DNA from: Pseudomonadota bacterium
GTDB taxonomy: Bacteria; Pseudomonadota; Alphaproteobacteria; Rhizobiales; Hyphomicrobiaceae
Assembly (NCBI GenBank): GCA_023423275.1
Contig: JAFAFW010000074.1
Location: 1 to 20,831 of the forward strand
Direction: 5' to 3'
Length of the DNA stretch: 20,831 nt
Each line of letters begins with the position of its first letter. Positions within the stretch are counted from its first letter, which is position 1. Below the pieces are notes generated by a model. That model was given only the letters and a program-made list of their open reading frames with translations. It searched no databases and had not been told where the DNA came from. Made by a program: the position numbers and the translations under genes. This document shows positions 1 to 7,099 of the stretch, piece by piece.

Positions 1-82
1 TGTGTGGGCTGTGGCGTATGGCTTGGGGCGGCGCGCCCGTCATGGATGCGCCGCTTTTCTCTCGAGACGACAGGACTCTCTC

Positions 83-529
83 ATGGCACTGAGCATGAAC
101 GGTGAGGTTATGCTTCCAGCCGATCGCCAGATGGTGTGGACGAAACTCAACGATCCCGACGTCCTCAAGGCCTGCATTCCCGGCTGTGAGACGCTGGAAA
201 AGACCGGCGACACCGACTTCCACGCCGTGGCAAAATTCAAGATCGGCCCCGTCAGCGCGCGCTTCAAAGGCAACGTGAGCCTGTCGGATCTCGATCCGCC
301 GAACAGCTATCGCATCAGCGGGCAGGGTGATGGCGGCATTTCCGGTTTCGCGAAGGGCGGCGCCAACGTCCGTCTGGAAGATGCCGACGGCGGTGGAACG
401 CGGCTGGTCTATGACGTCGATGCGCAGGTCGGCGGCAAGATCGCGCAACTCGGCAGTCGGCTCATCGGCAGCGTGGCGAAGAAGAATGCCGATGAGTTCT
501 TTGCAAACTTCGCCAAGGCTGTGTCCTAG
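83..529 (+). CDS. CoxG-family SRPBCC protein (carbon monoxide dehydrogenase subunit G-like)
   Basis: A 148-residue protein of the CoxG/SRPBCC fold. Family signs are the opening MALSMNGEVMLPADRQMVW, the segment DPDVLKACIPGCETLEK (residues about 24-40), a glycine-rich GQGDGGISGFAKGGANV strand, and the helical end with QVGGKIAQLGSRLI and KKNADEFFANF. CoxG proteins are encoded with molybdenum CO dehydrogenase or related molybdo-hydroxylases, and the founding member helps anchor the enzyme at the membrane. This copy has only the SRPBCC domain and no C-terminal hydrophobic extension. ATG 83 was chosen because the first strand starts right after it and AGGA lies just upstream. The frame stays open to base 2, so a longer start is not excluded. 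The operon it may belong to lies left of the window, so its partner enzyme is inferred. Confidence 0.82.
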   Translation: MALSMNGEVMLPADRQMVWTKLNDPDVLKACIPGCETLEKTGDTDFHAVAKFKIGPVSARFKGNVSLSDLDPPNSYRISGQGDGGISGFAKGGANVRLEDADGGGTRLVYDVDAQVGGKIAQLGSRLIGSVAKKNADEFFANFAKAVS

Positions 530-597
530 GCCGGCTCTGTTGTGTTTGCAATCAAGGGATGCTCAAGAGATTCGGCTCCGAGCGGTTCGCCATAGGA

Positions 598-1176
598 TCA
601 TGTTTGGCCGGCCATCTGGTCGTCGCGATCTTCCCAATCGCTGCGCAGCAACGTCGTGACATGTTCGATCGTTTGCCTCCCGTCAGCCATGCAACGGCTG
701 GGAACCTCGCCTACGCGTCGATACCCCAACTTGCGCTGCATCGCCCAAGAGCTTTCGTTGCCGTCGAAGTAACCGTTGACCAACTTCGTCAGGCCCAATT
801 CGCCAAAAGCGAACCGGATCTTCGCCTCAAACGCTTCGCGTCCGTAGCCGCGTGCCTGATACGGGTTGGCGATCCAAATTCCTCCTCCACCCGTCCCCGT
901 CTTCCAGTCGATCTTATTGAGACTGACTCCTCCGATCACTTGTCGCTCAGATCTCAGTTCAACCGCAAATTCGTACGCAATCGGCCGAATGCTTGTGTTC
1001 GAAATCTCCTGACATCTCTTGATCCAATTTTCGGCGTGTGATGTCGAATAGGGGTGAGGGACGAAAGCCAGCCACTTTGCGACGTTGAGATCATTCAATC
1101 CCAGCGTGAGTTGTTCGATGTCTTCCTCACCCCAGCGTCGGAGAGCAAGGCGCGAAGTTCCAATTGTGGTGTCCAC
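598..1176 (-). CDS. GNAT-family N-acetyltransferase (RimJ/RimL type)
   Basis: A 192-residue acetyltransferase of the GNAT superfamily, RimJ/RimL-like. It opens with MDTTIGTSRLALRRW, the usual beta-1 strand TxRLxLRxW. The middle strand VIGGVSLNKID is followed by GGGIWIANPYQARGYGREAF, where QARGYG is the acetyl-CoA pyrophosphate-binding loop (Q/R-x-x-G-x-G/A). NESSWAMQRKLGYRRVGE is the typical motif B of this class, in which an Asn-x-x-S/A-x-x-x-x-x-K-L-G-F/Y segment closes the cofactor site. Length is normal for the family. The substrate cannot be read from sequence; ribosomal-protein N termini, amino acids or antibiotics are all possible. It is convergent with the CoxG-like gene and has no apparent operon partner. 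Confidence 0.85.
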   Translation of the reverse strand: MDTTIGTSRLALRRWGEEDIEQLTLGLNDLNVAKWLAFVPHPYSTSHAENWIKRCQEISNTSIRPIAYEFAVELRSERQVIGGVSLNKIDWKTGTGGGGIWIANPYQARGYGREAFEAKIRFAFGELGLTKLVNGYFDGNESSWAMQRKLGYRRVGEVPSRCMADGRQTIEHVTTLLRSDWEDRDDQMAGQT

Positions 1177-1439
1177 AACGGTGCAGCCTCCTTCATCCCG
1201 AAATCATCTGTTAACGGTTTTTAGCTGGGTAGTCGTTTGTCATGTCACACTGGAACCACGGCCAATTTGGGGTCTGGATTGGATGGAAGCCGACCAGCGG
1301 TTTTCAGAGTGCGTCATGATCTGTTTCAACGTCAGCACAAACCGGCCTATCGCCGATTTGTCCGCCCTCGGCCCGATCTTGAAAATACCTCAATCGGGCC
1401 GCCAAATTCCATCGTCTCTCCGGATGAAGGTTCCTTCCA

Positions 1440-2090
1440 ATGTCAGATCGGCCTGGGTCGCCTCGCACGTCCAGAATTGATTTGGGCTCCGTGCAGCGCT
1501 GGCGGCGTTTCGCGTTGCTGTCTTTCGGGTTGGTCATTCTCTGCTTTGCCGCGTTCACCGCGTCGTCGATGCCTTACAGCATCGAGGGGCCATTGCACGA
1601 AAGCATCGAGAGCTTCGGACGGATACTCCTGCTTATGGCCGTTGCGGGACGAACCTGGTGCTCTCTCTACATCGGGGGCCGGAAGAAAGTCGAAATCGTC
1701 GAGACGGGTCCGTACTCCGTTTGCCGAAATCCGCTGTACGTATTTTCGATCCTTGGTGCCGTTGGTGTCGGCGCGCAGTTCGGAAGTGCAACAACGGCAC
1801 TGGTTCTGGGAGCCATTACGGCTTGCGTGTTCGTCCTCGTCGTTCGCAAGGAAGAGGAGTTCCTCGCTGCGGCGTTCGGCGTTCCCTATCTCAGCTACGT
1901 GCAGCGTGTGCCCCGCTTCATCCCGAATTTCCGTCACTGGCGTAGCGTCGAGACGATCGAGATCAATCCGAAACTGGTGACGCGAACATTCCTCGAGGCG
2001 TCGCTGCTGCTGTCGGCCATTCCTATTGCGGAAGGAATTGAGTTTCTGCAGGTCTCTCACATCCTTCCCGTATTCTGGATCCTGCCCTGA
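1440..2090 (+). CDS. Isoprenylcysteine carboxyl methyltransferase (ICMT/PEMT)-family membrane protein
   Basis: A 216-residue integral membrane protein of the ICMT/phospholipid-methyltransferase family. Hydrophobic segments lie near residues 24-43, 60-72, 100-135 and 185-200. The SAM-binding core is visible: GRTWCSLYIGGRKK (about 70-83), GPYSVCRNPLYVF (90-102), the acidic pair EEE (138-140), a downstream GVPYLSY and RVPRFIP (156-162). Many bacterial members methylate small molecules or lipids rather than prenylated proteins, and the substrate here is unknown. The ATG at 1440 follows an AAGG about 9 bases upstream. The C-terminal 50 residues extend past the usual RVPRF end and carry an extra hydrophobic helix. 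Confidence 0.8.
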   Translation: MSDRPGSPRTSRIDLGSVQRWRRFALLSFGLVILCFAAFTASSMPYSIEGPLHESIESFGRILLLMAVAGRTWCSLYIGGRKKVEIVETGPYSVCRNPLYVFSILGAVGVGAQFGSATTALVLGAITACVFVLVVRKEEEFLAAAFGVPYLSYVQRVPRFIPNFRHWRSVETIEINPKLVTRTFLEASLLLSAIPIAEGIEFLQVSHILPVFWILP

Positions 2091-2201
2091 TATGAGCAAG
2101 CCCCCGCTGGACGTCCGTGGCCGGACGGTTTCGTCCGTCTGCCGCGTGTGGAACTTGTTCGGTCCTTGACCGTTCACTATGCGGTCCTTGGATAAACGGC
2201 T

Positions 2202-2221
2202 GATCCGGGGTGCCCCGGATC
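2202..2221 (+). repeat. Perfect GC-rich hairpin in the leader of the small secreted protein gene
   Basis: GATCCGGGG at 2202-2210 and its exact reverse complement CCCCGGATC at 2213-2221 are separated by two bases, giving a very stable hairpin. It ends 23 bases before the ATG at 2245. There is no T-run after it, so it is not an ordinary intrinsic terminator for the upstream gene. It may be a 5' untranslated-region stem affecting mRNA stability or translation; this role is inferred. Confidence 0.55.
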
Positions 2222-2244
2222 TTGAGAACTTTCGAGGGGTTTGA

Positions 2245-2523
2245 ATGAAACGTGTGATCAAAGCTTTGACTGCCGCTGGATTTCTTGCGGGGATGGCGTC
2301 GATCGCGAGCGCCGCGCCTGTGGCCGTTGCTCCCGTCGATGGCGTGAATAACAGCAACGTCATCCAGGTTCACGGCGATCATCGTTCTTGTCAGCGCGAC
2401 CGCAGGGGCTGGCACCGCCACAACAGGTGGGGTGAGCGCAGAGCGTGCCGTCCGTGGCGCGGTCGAGGCAAGCGGCCGGATTACTGTGTGCAGGTCGGTC
2501 CGCTTTGGTATTGCGACTACTGA
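2245..2523 (+). CDS. Small secreted Arg/His/Trp-rich protein with four cysteines
   Basis: A 92-residue protein I do not recognise as a named family. Residues 1-23 form a clear Sec signal peptide (MKRVIKAL, hydrophobic core, cleavage after ASA). The mature part is short and strongly basic, rich in Arg, His, Trp and Gly, with Cys at 49, 68, 81 and 90, enough for two disulfides. It ends in VQVGPLWYCDY. GAGGGG just before the ATG is a good ribosome-binding site. A strong terminator follows at 2551, so it is probably a single-gene transcript. Small basic proteins of this look, often called hypothetical or GCG/CRPN-like, are common in Rhizobiales. Metal binding, envelope binding or antimicrobial action are all conceivable, but none is shown. 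Confidence 0.72.
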   Translation: MKRVIKALTAAGFLAGMASIASAAPVAVAPVDGVNNSNVIQVHGDHRSCQRDRRGWHRHNRWGERRACRPWRGRGKRPDYCVQVGPLWYCDY

Positions 2524-2550
2524 TCGCCGCGTCGCCGCAGTGATTTGAAT

Positions 2551-2586
2551 ATGGCCCGTGTGCTGTTGCGCGCGGGCCATTTTTTT
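2551..2586 (+). terminator. Intrinsic terminator after the small secreted protein gene
   Basis: ATGGCCCGTG (2551-2560) pairs with CGCGGGCCAT (2571-2580) through ten pairs with one G-T wobble around a 10-base loop, followed directly by a run of T (2580-2586). This is a textbook rho-independent terminator for the gene ending at 2523. Confidence 0.9.
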
Positions 2587-2624
2587 GGAGACTGTCTGCG
2601 CAATGGGTGATGGGCGGACCAAAA

Positions 2625-3314
2625 TCAGGATTTGGTCCAGCTTGCCGCCGCGATGGAGTCGGATGTGAACTGTCTCCGCCAAAGAACGACGGAAACCACT
2701 GCTGTCGTCAGAATGAATGTGTAGGGTCCGGCGAACCATCCCAGGTAGGCGATCGCGAAGAAGTACGCGCGCAAGCCGCGATTGAAGTGCCTGGCCGCAG
2801 ACACGTTCATGCGCGACGCACGCTCAATCGATGTCTCGATTGCATCCTTATCCGTGCATCCCAGGATCGGCATCGTCCCCATCAGGATGGCGACATAGTT
2901 GAAAAGCCGGTAGGCCCAGACGAGCTTGAAGAACGAGTACGCAAAAATCGTCGCAAGCCCGAGGACCTTGACCTCGAAGGCCGCGCGGGTTGTCGGTGTC
3001 GTGAAGGGCAGCGCCTGGAAGACCTCCAGCGCCGCATCGGTGAATCCGAGCGCCGACAATGTGCCGCCAACAGCCAGAAACGCGCTCGATGCGAAAAAGG
3101 CGGTGCCGTTCTGCAGTCCACCCATGATCTGAGCGTCGAAGATGCGGTTTTCGCGCTCGTAGCAGCGGCGCATCCATTCGAAGCGGATCTGATGCATCAC
3201 GACATTGAGACTGCGTTTGCCGTGCGATGAGAACTCGACGTAGGAATAATACGTCAACCAGGCCCCCACGAAGAGCGCGAGGGCGATGTAGTCGAGATTC
3301 GAGAATCCGCTCAC
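2625..3314 (-). CDS. DUF599 family membrane protein
   Basis: A 229-residue multi-pass membrane protein of the DUF599 family, whose function is unknown. Hydrophobic segments are near residues 6-26, 70-92, 113-140 and 178-210. The N-terminal cytoplasmic stretch VVMHQIRFEWMRRCYERENRIFDAQ and the later ETSIERASRMNVSAARHFNRGLRAYFFAIAYLGWF are typical of the family. The GTG at 3314 (SGFSNLDYIALALF follows) was chosen because homologues begin there and a GGAG lies about 11 bases upstream. A TTG at 3368 would add 18 unlikely residues. It is convergent with the small secreted protein gene and shows no operon link. Confidence 0.82.
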   Translation of the reverse strand: MSGFSNLDYIALALFVGAWLTYYSYVEFSSHGKRSLNVVMHQIRFEWMRRCYERENRIFDAQIMGGLQNGTAFFASSAFLAVGGTLSALGFTDAALEVFQALPFTTPTTRAAFEVKVLGLATIFAYSFFKLVWAYRLFNYVAILMGTMPILGCTDKDAIETSIERASRMNVSAARHFNRGLRAYFFAIAYLGWFAGPYTFILTTAVVSVVLWRRQFTSDSIAAASWTKS

Positions 3315-3870
3315 AGCAGTCTCAGCTCCAGACTCTGGCACATCGGCGCCGCATCTATTGCGCCGCAACGTTCAGGTCCTTCCTGCCTTTTGCCTACGGT
3401 GGACGCAAGCGTGTTCTGGGAGATGTCTGCACTGGCGTGCCTCGGTGAGACAGGCAGCGCGATCGCGTGGCGCACACCATGATAGACAAATGGCCCGGCT
3501 CCTCTATCTGGGAGCAGGCCACTATCAAGGATGACACAGTTGAAACGGGCACTTTGCCGGCGGACTGCTATGGTATTCGAAGCGCGCAATCGGTATGAGC
3601 GGTTATTTCATTGTCCAGGTCCATCTGGTGGAATGTATCGAGCGACGTCAGAGGGCCCAGGTCAGCGTCTGACGTGATTTTGCGACCGGTATTCAAGAAG
3701 GCGAAGCCGCCCTTCGCGTGAAGTGAGTGCGAATTGTCCCGTGCAAAACGAGACAATCTCAACACGCTCGGGTTGAGCGCGTCCATATCAGCGAAGGGAG
3801 GAGAGGCGGCGATAGGCAATGTTCCGATGTCACAATCCGACAAACGGAATTCCAGGACATGACTTTTGCT
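3315..3870. other. 556-base stretch without a convincing gene
   Basis: No reading frame here has a good ribosome-binding site, family resemblance or coding-like composition. It contains an inverted repeat (ACGTCAGA 3645-3652 with TCTGACGT 3668-3675) and a smaller hairpin around CGAAG-CCGCC-CTTCG near 3700. The largest frame (minus strand, 3568-3843) begins at TTG without a Shine-Dalgarno sequence. It may be decayed DNA between the DUF599 gene and the molybdenum locus. Confidence 0.5.
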
Positions 3871-5157
3871 TCAGCCGTCTAACCGGGCAACGGCAACGCG
3901 ATCGAGGGCGGCAATGAACGAGCTGATTCCGCTGCTGCGGAGTGGCACATAGGGCTTGGCGGCTTGCCGGCAGAGGCGTTTCACGATGCCCACGGCGCGA
4001 TGGCTGACGCAATCGATCGGGAACATCACCACGTCAGCGCGGCTGACGAGTCCCTCGAGCAATCCGCTTCGCTCCTCGATCCCGCCATCGTGGTGGAGCA
4101 GATGAGCACCGTGCCGCTCTCCCAGAGTGCGCATGTGATTGAGCTGGTGCGGGCGGCCGCCGACGTAAAGGAGGGAAAGCCCATCGAGACGCACGGTCGA
4201 AGACGTGATGCCCGCATCTGCGTCCGCATTCTGCAAGAGGTTCGCCTCCAGGGCAGCAAGTTCCTCTGAAAGTTGCTCCCGCTGCTGCTGCGCCTCAATC
4301 CGCTGGCGCCGCTCCTGATCAAGCTCCGCCTGGGCGCTTTGCACACGGTTCTCCAGCGCCTGCCGCCGCCGCCCTTCATTCGCGAGCCGGCGTTCGAGAT
4401 CGGCGACCAGCTTCGCCAGCGTTTCATGGTCTCCGGCGCCGCCGTCATAGCCATTCTCGGCAATTCTGCGCGCCAATAAGGCGTTGAGATCGCGGATCTT
4501 GGCCTCGCGCGACGAGATCCCCTCCCGCAACTGCTCCTGCTGCCGACGGAGTTTTTCCTTCAATTCGATGTTCTCAGCCTCAAGTTCGTTGAGCCGACGG
4601 ATGTCCGCGCGGTTCGACGCCCCGACGAGATGCGAGATCATATGCACTTCGCCGAAGACATCTCTGATGACGTCCTCATCGGCAGCCGGGTGCGTCAGCG
4701 CCGCCCAGTAAGCGCCCGGAATCTCGCCCCGCTTCGCCGCCTCGCTCCACAAGGCGCGGACCTCACTTGCTGTTTTTGCTTTGGCGAACTGGTTGATCGC
4801 GGTCTTGTGGCGTTTGTCGAGCGCCTTGTTCAGCAGTTTGCCCGCCGCATCTCTTTGCGCGGCAAGGAGCACGCCTTGGCCATGGAACTGGTGGTCGGTT
4901 GCCCCATCGGTGGCAAGACCGGCTTTCGTGAGGATGTGGCGCAGCTCCCCCGTCGAAAGACAGGTTCCGATGATCGAGCAATGGAAATTGCGGTTCAGAT
5001 CCCAGATCTTCGACCGTTTCGGGGCCACTGCAACAGGCTGATCTGCTGCCTGCCTGAGCGGTAGCTCCCTCATGTCGAAATCTATACTTGTCGCAAGGCC
5101 GCGCGCGTTGACCGCGCGCTGAAGCTGCTCGAGGCTGAAGCGTGGGAATTTCGTCAT
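3871..5157 (-). CDS. DUF2325 domain protein with His/Cys-rich N-terminal domain and coiled coil
   Basis: A 428-residue protein with three parts. Residues about 45-180 form an alpha-helical domain carrying the conserved stretch NFHCSIIGTCLSTGELR (57-73), DHQFHGQGV (88-96) and GEVHMISHLVGAS (169-181); its His/Cys residues (H59, C60, C66, H89, H92, H172, H176) could bind a metal. Residues about 184-310 are a charged coiled coil rich in Glu, Arg and Gln. Residues 325-425 are the DUF2325 domain: LSLLYVGGRPHQLNHMR, HHDGG, ADVVMFPIDCVSHRAV and KPYVPLRSSGISSFIAAL. Function is not established. It is divergent from mop and has an almost perfect ModE-type operator just before its ATG, so I infer it is molybdenum-responsive and acts in molybdenum or metalloenzyme homeostasis, perhaps as a sensor or scaffold. 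Confidence 0.85.
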   Translation of the reverse strand: MTKFPRFSLEQLQRAVNARGLATSIDFDMRELPLRQAADQPVAVAPKRSKIWDLNRNFHCSIIGTCLSTGELRHILTKAGLATDGATDHQFHGQGVLLAAQRDAAGKLLNKALDKRHKTAINQFAKAKTASEVRALWSEAAKRGEIPGAYWAALTHPAADEDVIRDVFGEVHMISHLVGASNRADIRRLNELEAENIELKEKLRRQQEQLREGISSREAKIRDLNALLARRIAENGYDGGAGDHETLAKLVADLERRLANEGRRRQALENRVQSAQAELDQERRQRIEAQQQREQLSEELAALEANLLQNADADAGITSSTVRLDGLSLLYVGGRPHQLNHMRTLGERHGAHLLHHDGGIEERSGLLEGLVSRADVVMFPIDCVSHRAVGIVKRLCRQAAKPYVPLRSSGISSFIAALDRVAVARLDG

Positions 5158-5164
5158 TCAGAGC

Positions 5165-5192
5165 ATCGCTATATCCATACGAATATAACGAT
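5165..5192 (-). promoter_or_regulatory. ModE-type operator (Mo-box) in front of the DUF2325 gene
   Basis: Left arm ATCGCTATATC (5165-5175) and right arm AATATAACGAT (5182-5192) with a 6-base spacer. Against the E. coli ModE consensus as I remember it (ATCGCTATATA-N6-TATATAACGAT), 20 of 22 arm positions match. The dyad can be extended outward by GC on both sides (5163-5194, 11 of 12 paired positions). It ends 8 bases before the DUF2325 ATG, a position suited to repression by ModE-molybdate. Confidence 0.85.
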
Positions 5193-5307
5193 GCTGCCAG
5201 ATCAGAGCACTTTCGGCAAGCATCCGCTGATCTTTGAGTAATGGAGCGTGCGTCGGAAGCGGCCGGTTGGCTCCCCGGCATCCGGAACATCGTACCGGCT
5301 AGCCAGA

Positions 5308-5335
5308 TGCGCTATATTGATCTTGATATGGCGAG
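5308..5335 (+). promoter_or_regulatory. Second ModE-type operator, in front of mop
   Basis: CGCTATA (5310-5316) and TATGGCG (5327-5333) are separated by 10 bases, the same spacing as at 5165-5192. About 15 of 22 arm positions agree with the remembered ModE consensus. The centre lies about 43 bases before the mop ATG, where a promoter is expected. It is weaker than the neighbouring site but lies in the same divergent intergenic region. Confidence 0.65.
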
Positions 5336-5364
5336 ACTTGCCACCACAAGGGAGACTGCAACCC

Positions 5365-5574
5365 ATGAAGCTGAGCGCTCGTAACCGCCTCAAGGGCCGC
5401 ATCGTTAACGTCACCAAGGGGCAGACCACCGCCCATGTCCGCATCGACATCAATGGCGCCATCGTCACCGCCTCGATCACCAATGAAGCCGTCGATGAAC
5501 TCGGCCTAGCCGTAGGCCAGGAGGCCTATGCCGTCATCAAGGCCTCCGACGTCATGGTCGCGATCGACGACTGA
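5365..5574 (+). CDS. mop: Mop-type molybdate-binding protein (single TOBE domain, molbindin)
   Basis: A 69-residue single TOBE/Mop domain: MKLSARNRLKGRIVNVTKGQ, then AHVRIDINGAIVTASITNEAVDELGL, then GQEAYAVIKASDVMVAIDD. The SARNRLKG start, the ITNEAVDELGL segment and the KASDVM end are hallmarks of molbindins, which assemble as hexamers in the cytoplasm and bind molybdate or tungstate at subunit interfaces for storage or buffering. Length is normal for a one-domain Mop. AAGGGAG about 10 bases upstream sets the ATG. It is the first gene of a tight operon with the TrmO-like and ABC importer genes and sits behind a Mo-box, which supports molybdate as the operon's theme. Confidence 0.93.
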   Translation: MKLSARNRLKGRIVNVTKGQTTAHVRIDINGAIVTASITNEAVDELGLAVGQEAYAVIKASDVMVAIDD

Positions 5575-5582
5575 GCCAACAG

Positions 5583-6080
5583 ATGGTGAGACGTAACGAA
5601 ATCCGGACGGGAGAGGTTGCCGTATCGCTGCCTCCCGCCACCGACGCTGGCCTGATCTTCATTGGCCGTATTCATACGCCCTGGACCGACCGGCTCCAGT
5701 GTCCGCGGCAAGGGCGGCTGGACGGTCCGGAATGCCGGATCGAGATTTTCGAGCCCTGGGTCGCGGCTCTCGATGGCATGGCGCAGTACGAGTTACTGGA
5801 AGTGCTCTACTGGCTGCACGAGTCGCGCCGGGATCTCGTTCTGCAAAGCCCGCGCTCGGACGGCACGGTGCGCGGCACGTTTTCTCTGCGCACGCCCGTG
5901 CGCCCTAACCCTATTGCCACACATATCGTTTCACTCGTGCGGGTCGAGGGCGCCAATGTGTTCGTGCGCGGGATGGACTGCCTCGATGGAACGCCATTGC
6001 TCGACCTGAAGCCCGACCGCGCCGGATTTACGCCATTGGCGCCTGCACAGCCGGGTGATTTCGAGGTCGGCGCGACATGA
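5583..6080 (+). CDS. TrmO/TsaA (UPF0066) family protein
   Basis: A 165-residue protein of the TrmO (TsaA, UPF0066) beta-barrel family. The characterised E. coli enzyme uses SAM to methylate N6-threonylcarbamoyladenosine at position 37 of tRNA. Visible motifs are FIGRIHTPW, the CPRQGRLDGPECRIEIFEPW segment, ELLEVLYWLHESRRDLV, GTFSLRTPVRPNPIATHIVSLV (the family's R-x-P-x-RPNPI core) and LDGTPLLDLKP. It lacks the second C-terminal domain of E. coli TrmO. It starts 8 bases after mop and overlaps the binding-protein gene by ATGA, so it is co-transcribed with a molybdenum-type importer. A stand-alone TrmO-like protein in a metal-uptake operon may act on another substrate; that is inference. Confidence 0.85.
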   Translation: MVRRNEIRTGEVAVSLPPATDAGLIFIGRIHTPWTDRLQCPRQGRLDGPECRIEIFEPWVAALDGMAQYELLEVLYWLHESRRDLVLQSPRSDGTVRGTFSLRTPVRPNPIATHIVSLVRVEGANVFVRGMDCLDGTPLLDLKPDRAGFTPLAPAQPGDFEVGAT

Positions 6081-7099
6081 TCAACCGGCGGATATTCCTC
6101 GGTGCGGCGGCGGCATCACTGTCGCCGGCCTCCGTGTGGGCACGGCCATCCACGGTACAGGATCACGCCGGCAGGTCGGTTCCGGTGCCAGCCTCCGTGC
6201 AACGTGTTTTCCCCGCCGGTCCGCCGGCAGCAATTCTGCTGTACACGTTGGCGCCTGAGCTGCTGCTGGGCTGGCCCCGCGCGCTGTCGCCGGACGTCCG
6301 GAACTTCCTTCTGCCGGACATCGCCAGCCGGCCTGAAGTGGGGCGGCTTACCGGGCGCGGCAATACCGCCAATCTGGAAGCCGTTCTGCAAGCCAAGCCT
6401 GATCTCGTTCTCGATGTCGGGACGATTTCCGACACCTATACGAGCCTCGCCGATCGCGTGCAGTCTCAAACCGGTATTCCGTATGTCTTGCTCGATGGGC
6501 GGCTTGAGACAACGGACACCGCCTATCGGACGCTCGGCGCGCTGATCGGCAAGGAGGAGAAGGCCGCGCAACTCGCTGATTACGCGGCGGCGACGCTTAC
6601 CGCAGTTCGCAATCGAATCTCAGGAATTCCAGAGAGCGCCCGACCGAGGGTGTACTATGCGCGCGGATCACGCGGCCTGGAGACCGGGCTCGCGGGATCG
6701 ATCAACGTCGAATCCCTTGCTGTCATGGGCGCACGCAACGTCGCGGGCGAGAGAAGCGGCGGCCTGGCGACGGTATCGTTGGAACAGGTCCTGGCGTGGG
6801 ATCCCGAAGTCATCGTCACGATCGATCGCGCGTTTGCCCGCTCCGTTCGCACCGATCCGGCCTGGTCATCCGTTTCGGCCATCCGCTCCGGCCGCGTTCA
6901 TCTGGCTCCGGCGTTGCCATTCGGCTGGATCGATTTTCCCCCGTCGGTCAACCGTCTCATCGGCCTGCATTGGCTCGGGCGCGTTCTCTATCCGGATCAC
7001 TTCAAGGATGACCTGCGGCCGATCGCGACATCGTTCTACCGAGAGTTTTATCATGTCGATGTGAGCGCCCAGGAGATGGACAAGATCCTCGCCGAATGA
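6077..7099 (+). CDS. Periplasmic binding protein of a FecB/BtuF/MolA-type ABC importer
   Basis: A 340-residue class III periplasmic binding protein. It starts with a Tat-like signal, NRRIFLGAAAA (twin Arg at 4-5) ending near SVWARP. The body has the family's two-lobe pattern: RVFPAGPPAAILLYTLAPELLLGW, GRGNTANLEAVLQAKPDLVLDVG, LADRVQSQTGIPYVLLDG, then the long connecting helix, ESLAVMGARNVAGE, LEQVLAWDPEVIVTID, SAIRSGRVHLAP and WIDFPPSVNRLIGLHWLGRVLYP. Members carry ferric siderophores, haem, cobalamin, or molybdate and tungstate (H. influenzae MolA). Being in an operon that begins with Mop, and behind a Mo-box, points to molybdate, tungstate or a chelate of them; iron-siderophore remains an alternative. 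ATGA overlaps link it to genes on both sides. Confidence 0.88.
   Translation: MINRRIFLGAAAASLSPASVWARPSTVQDHAGRSVPVPASVQRVFPAGPPAAILLYTLAPELLLGWPRALSPDVRNFLLPDIASRPEVGRLTGRGNTANLEAVLQAKPDLVLDVGTISDTYTSLADRVQSQTGIPYVLLDGRLETTDTAYRTLGALIGKEEKAAQLADYAAATLTAVRNRISGIPESARPRVYYARGSRGLETGLAGSINVESLAVMGARNVAGERSGGLATVSLEQVLAWDPEVIVTIDRAFARSVRTDPAWSSVSAIRSGRVHLAPALPFGWIDFPPSVNRLIGLHWLGRVLYPDHFKDDLRPIATSFYREFYHVDVSAQEMDKILAE

Noticed and set aside
1443..2363. 306-codon open frame on the minus strand
   Set aside because: It is antisense to the ICMT-family gene, has a low-complexity Arg-rich translation and no family motif; it is a by-product of GC-rich codon use.
3568..3843. 91-codon minus-strand frame in the gap before the DUF2325 gene
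   Set aside because: It starts at TTG, has no Shine-Dalgarno sequence and no recognisable motif; the gap is better described as non-coding or decayed.
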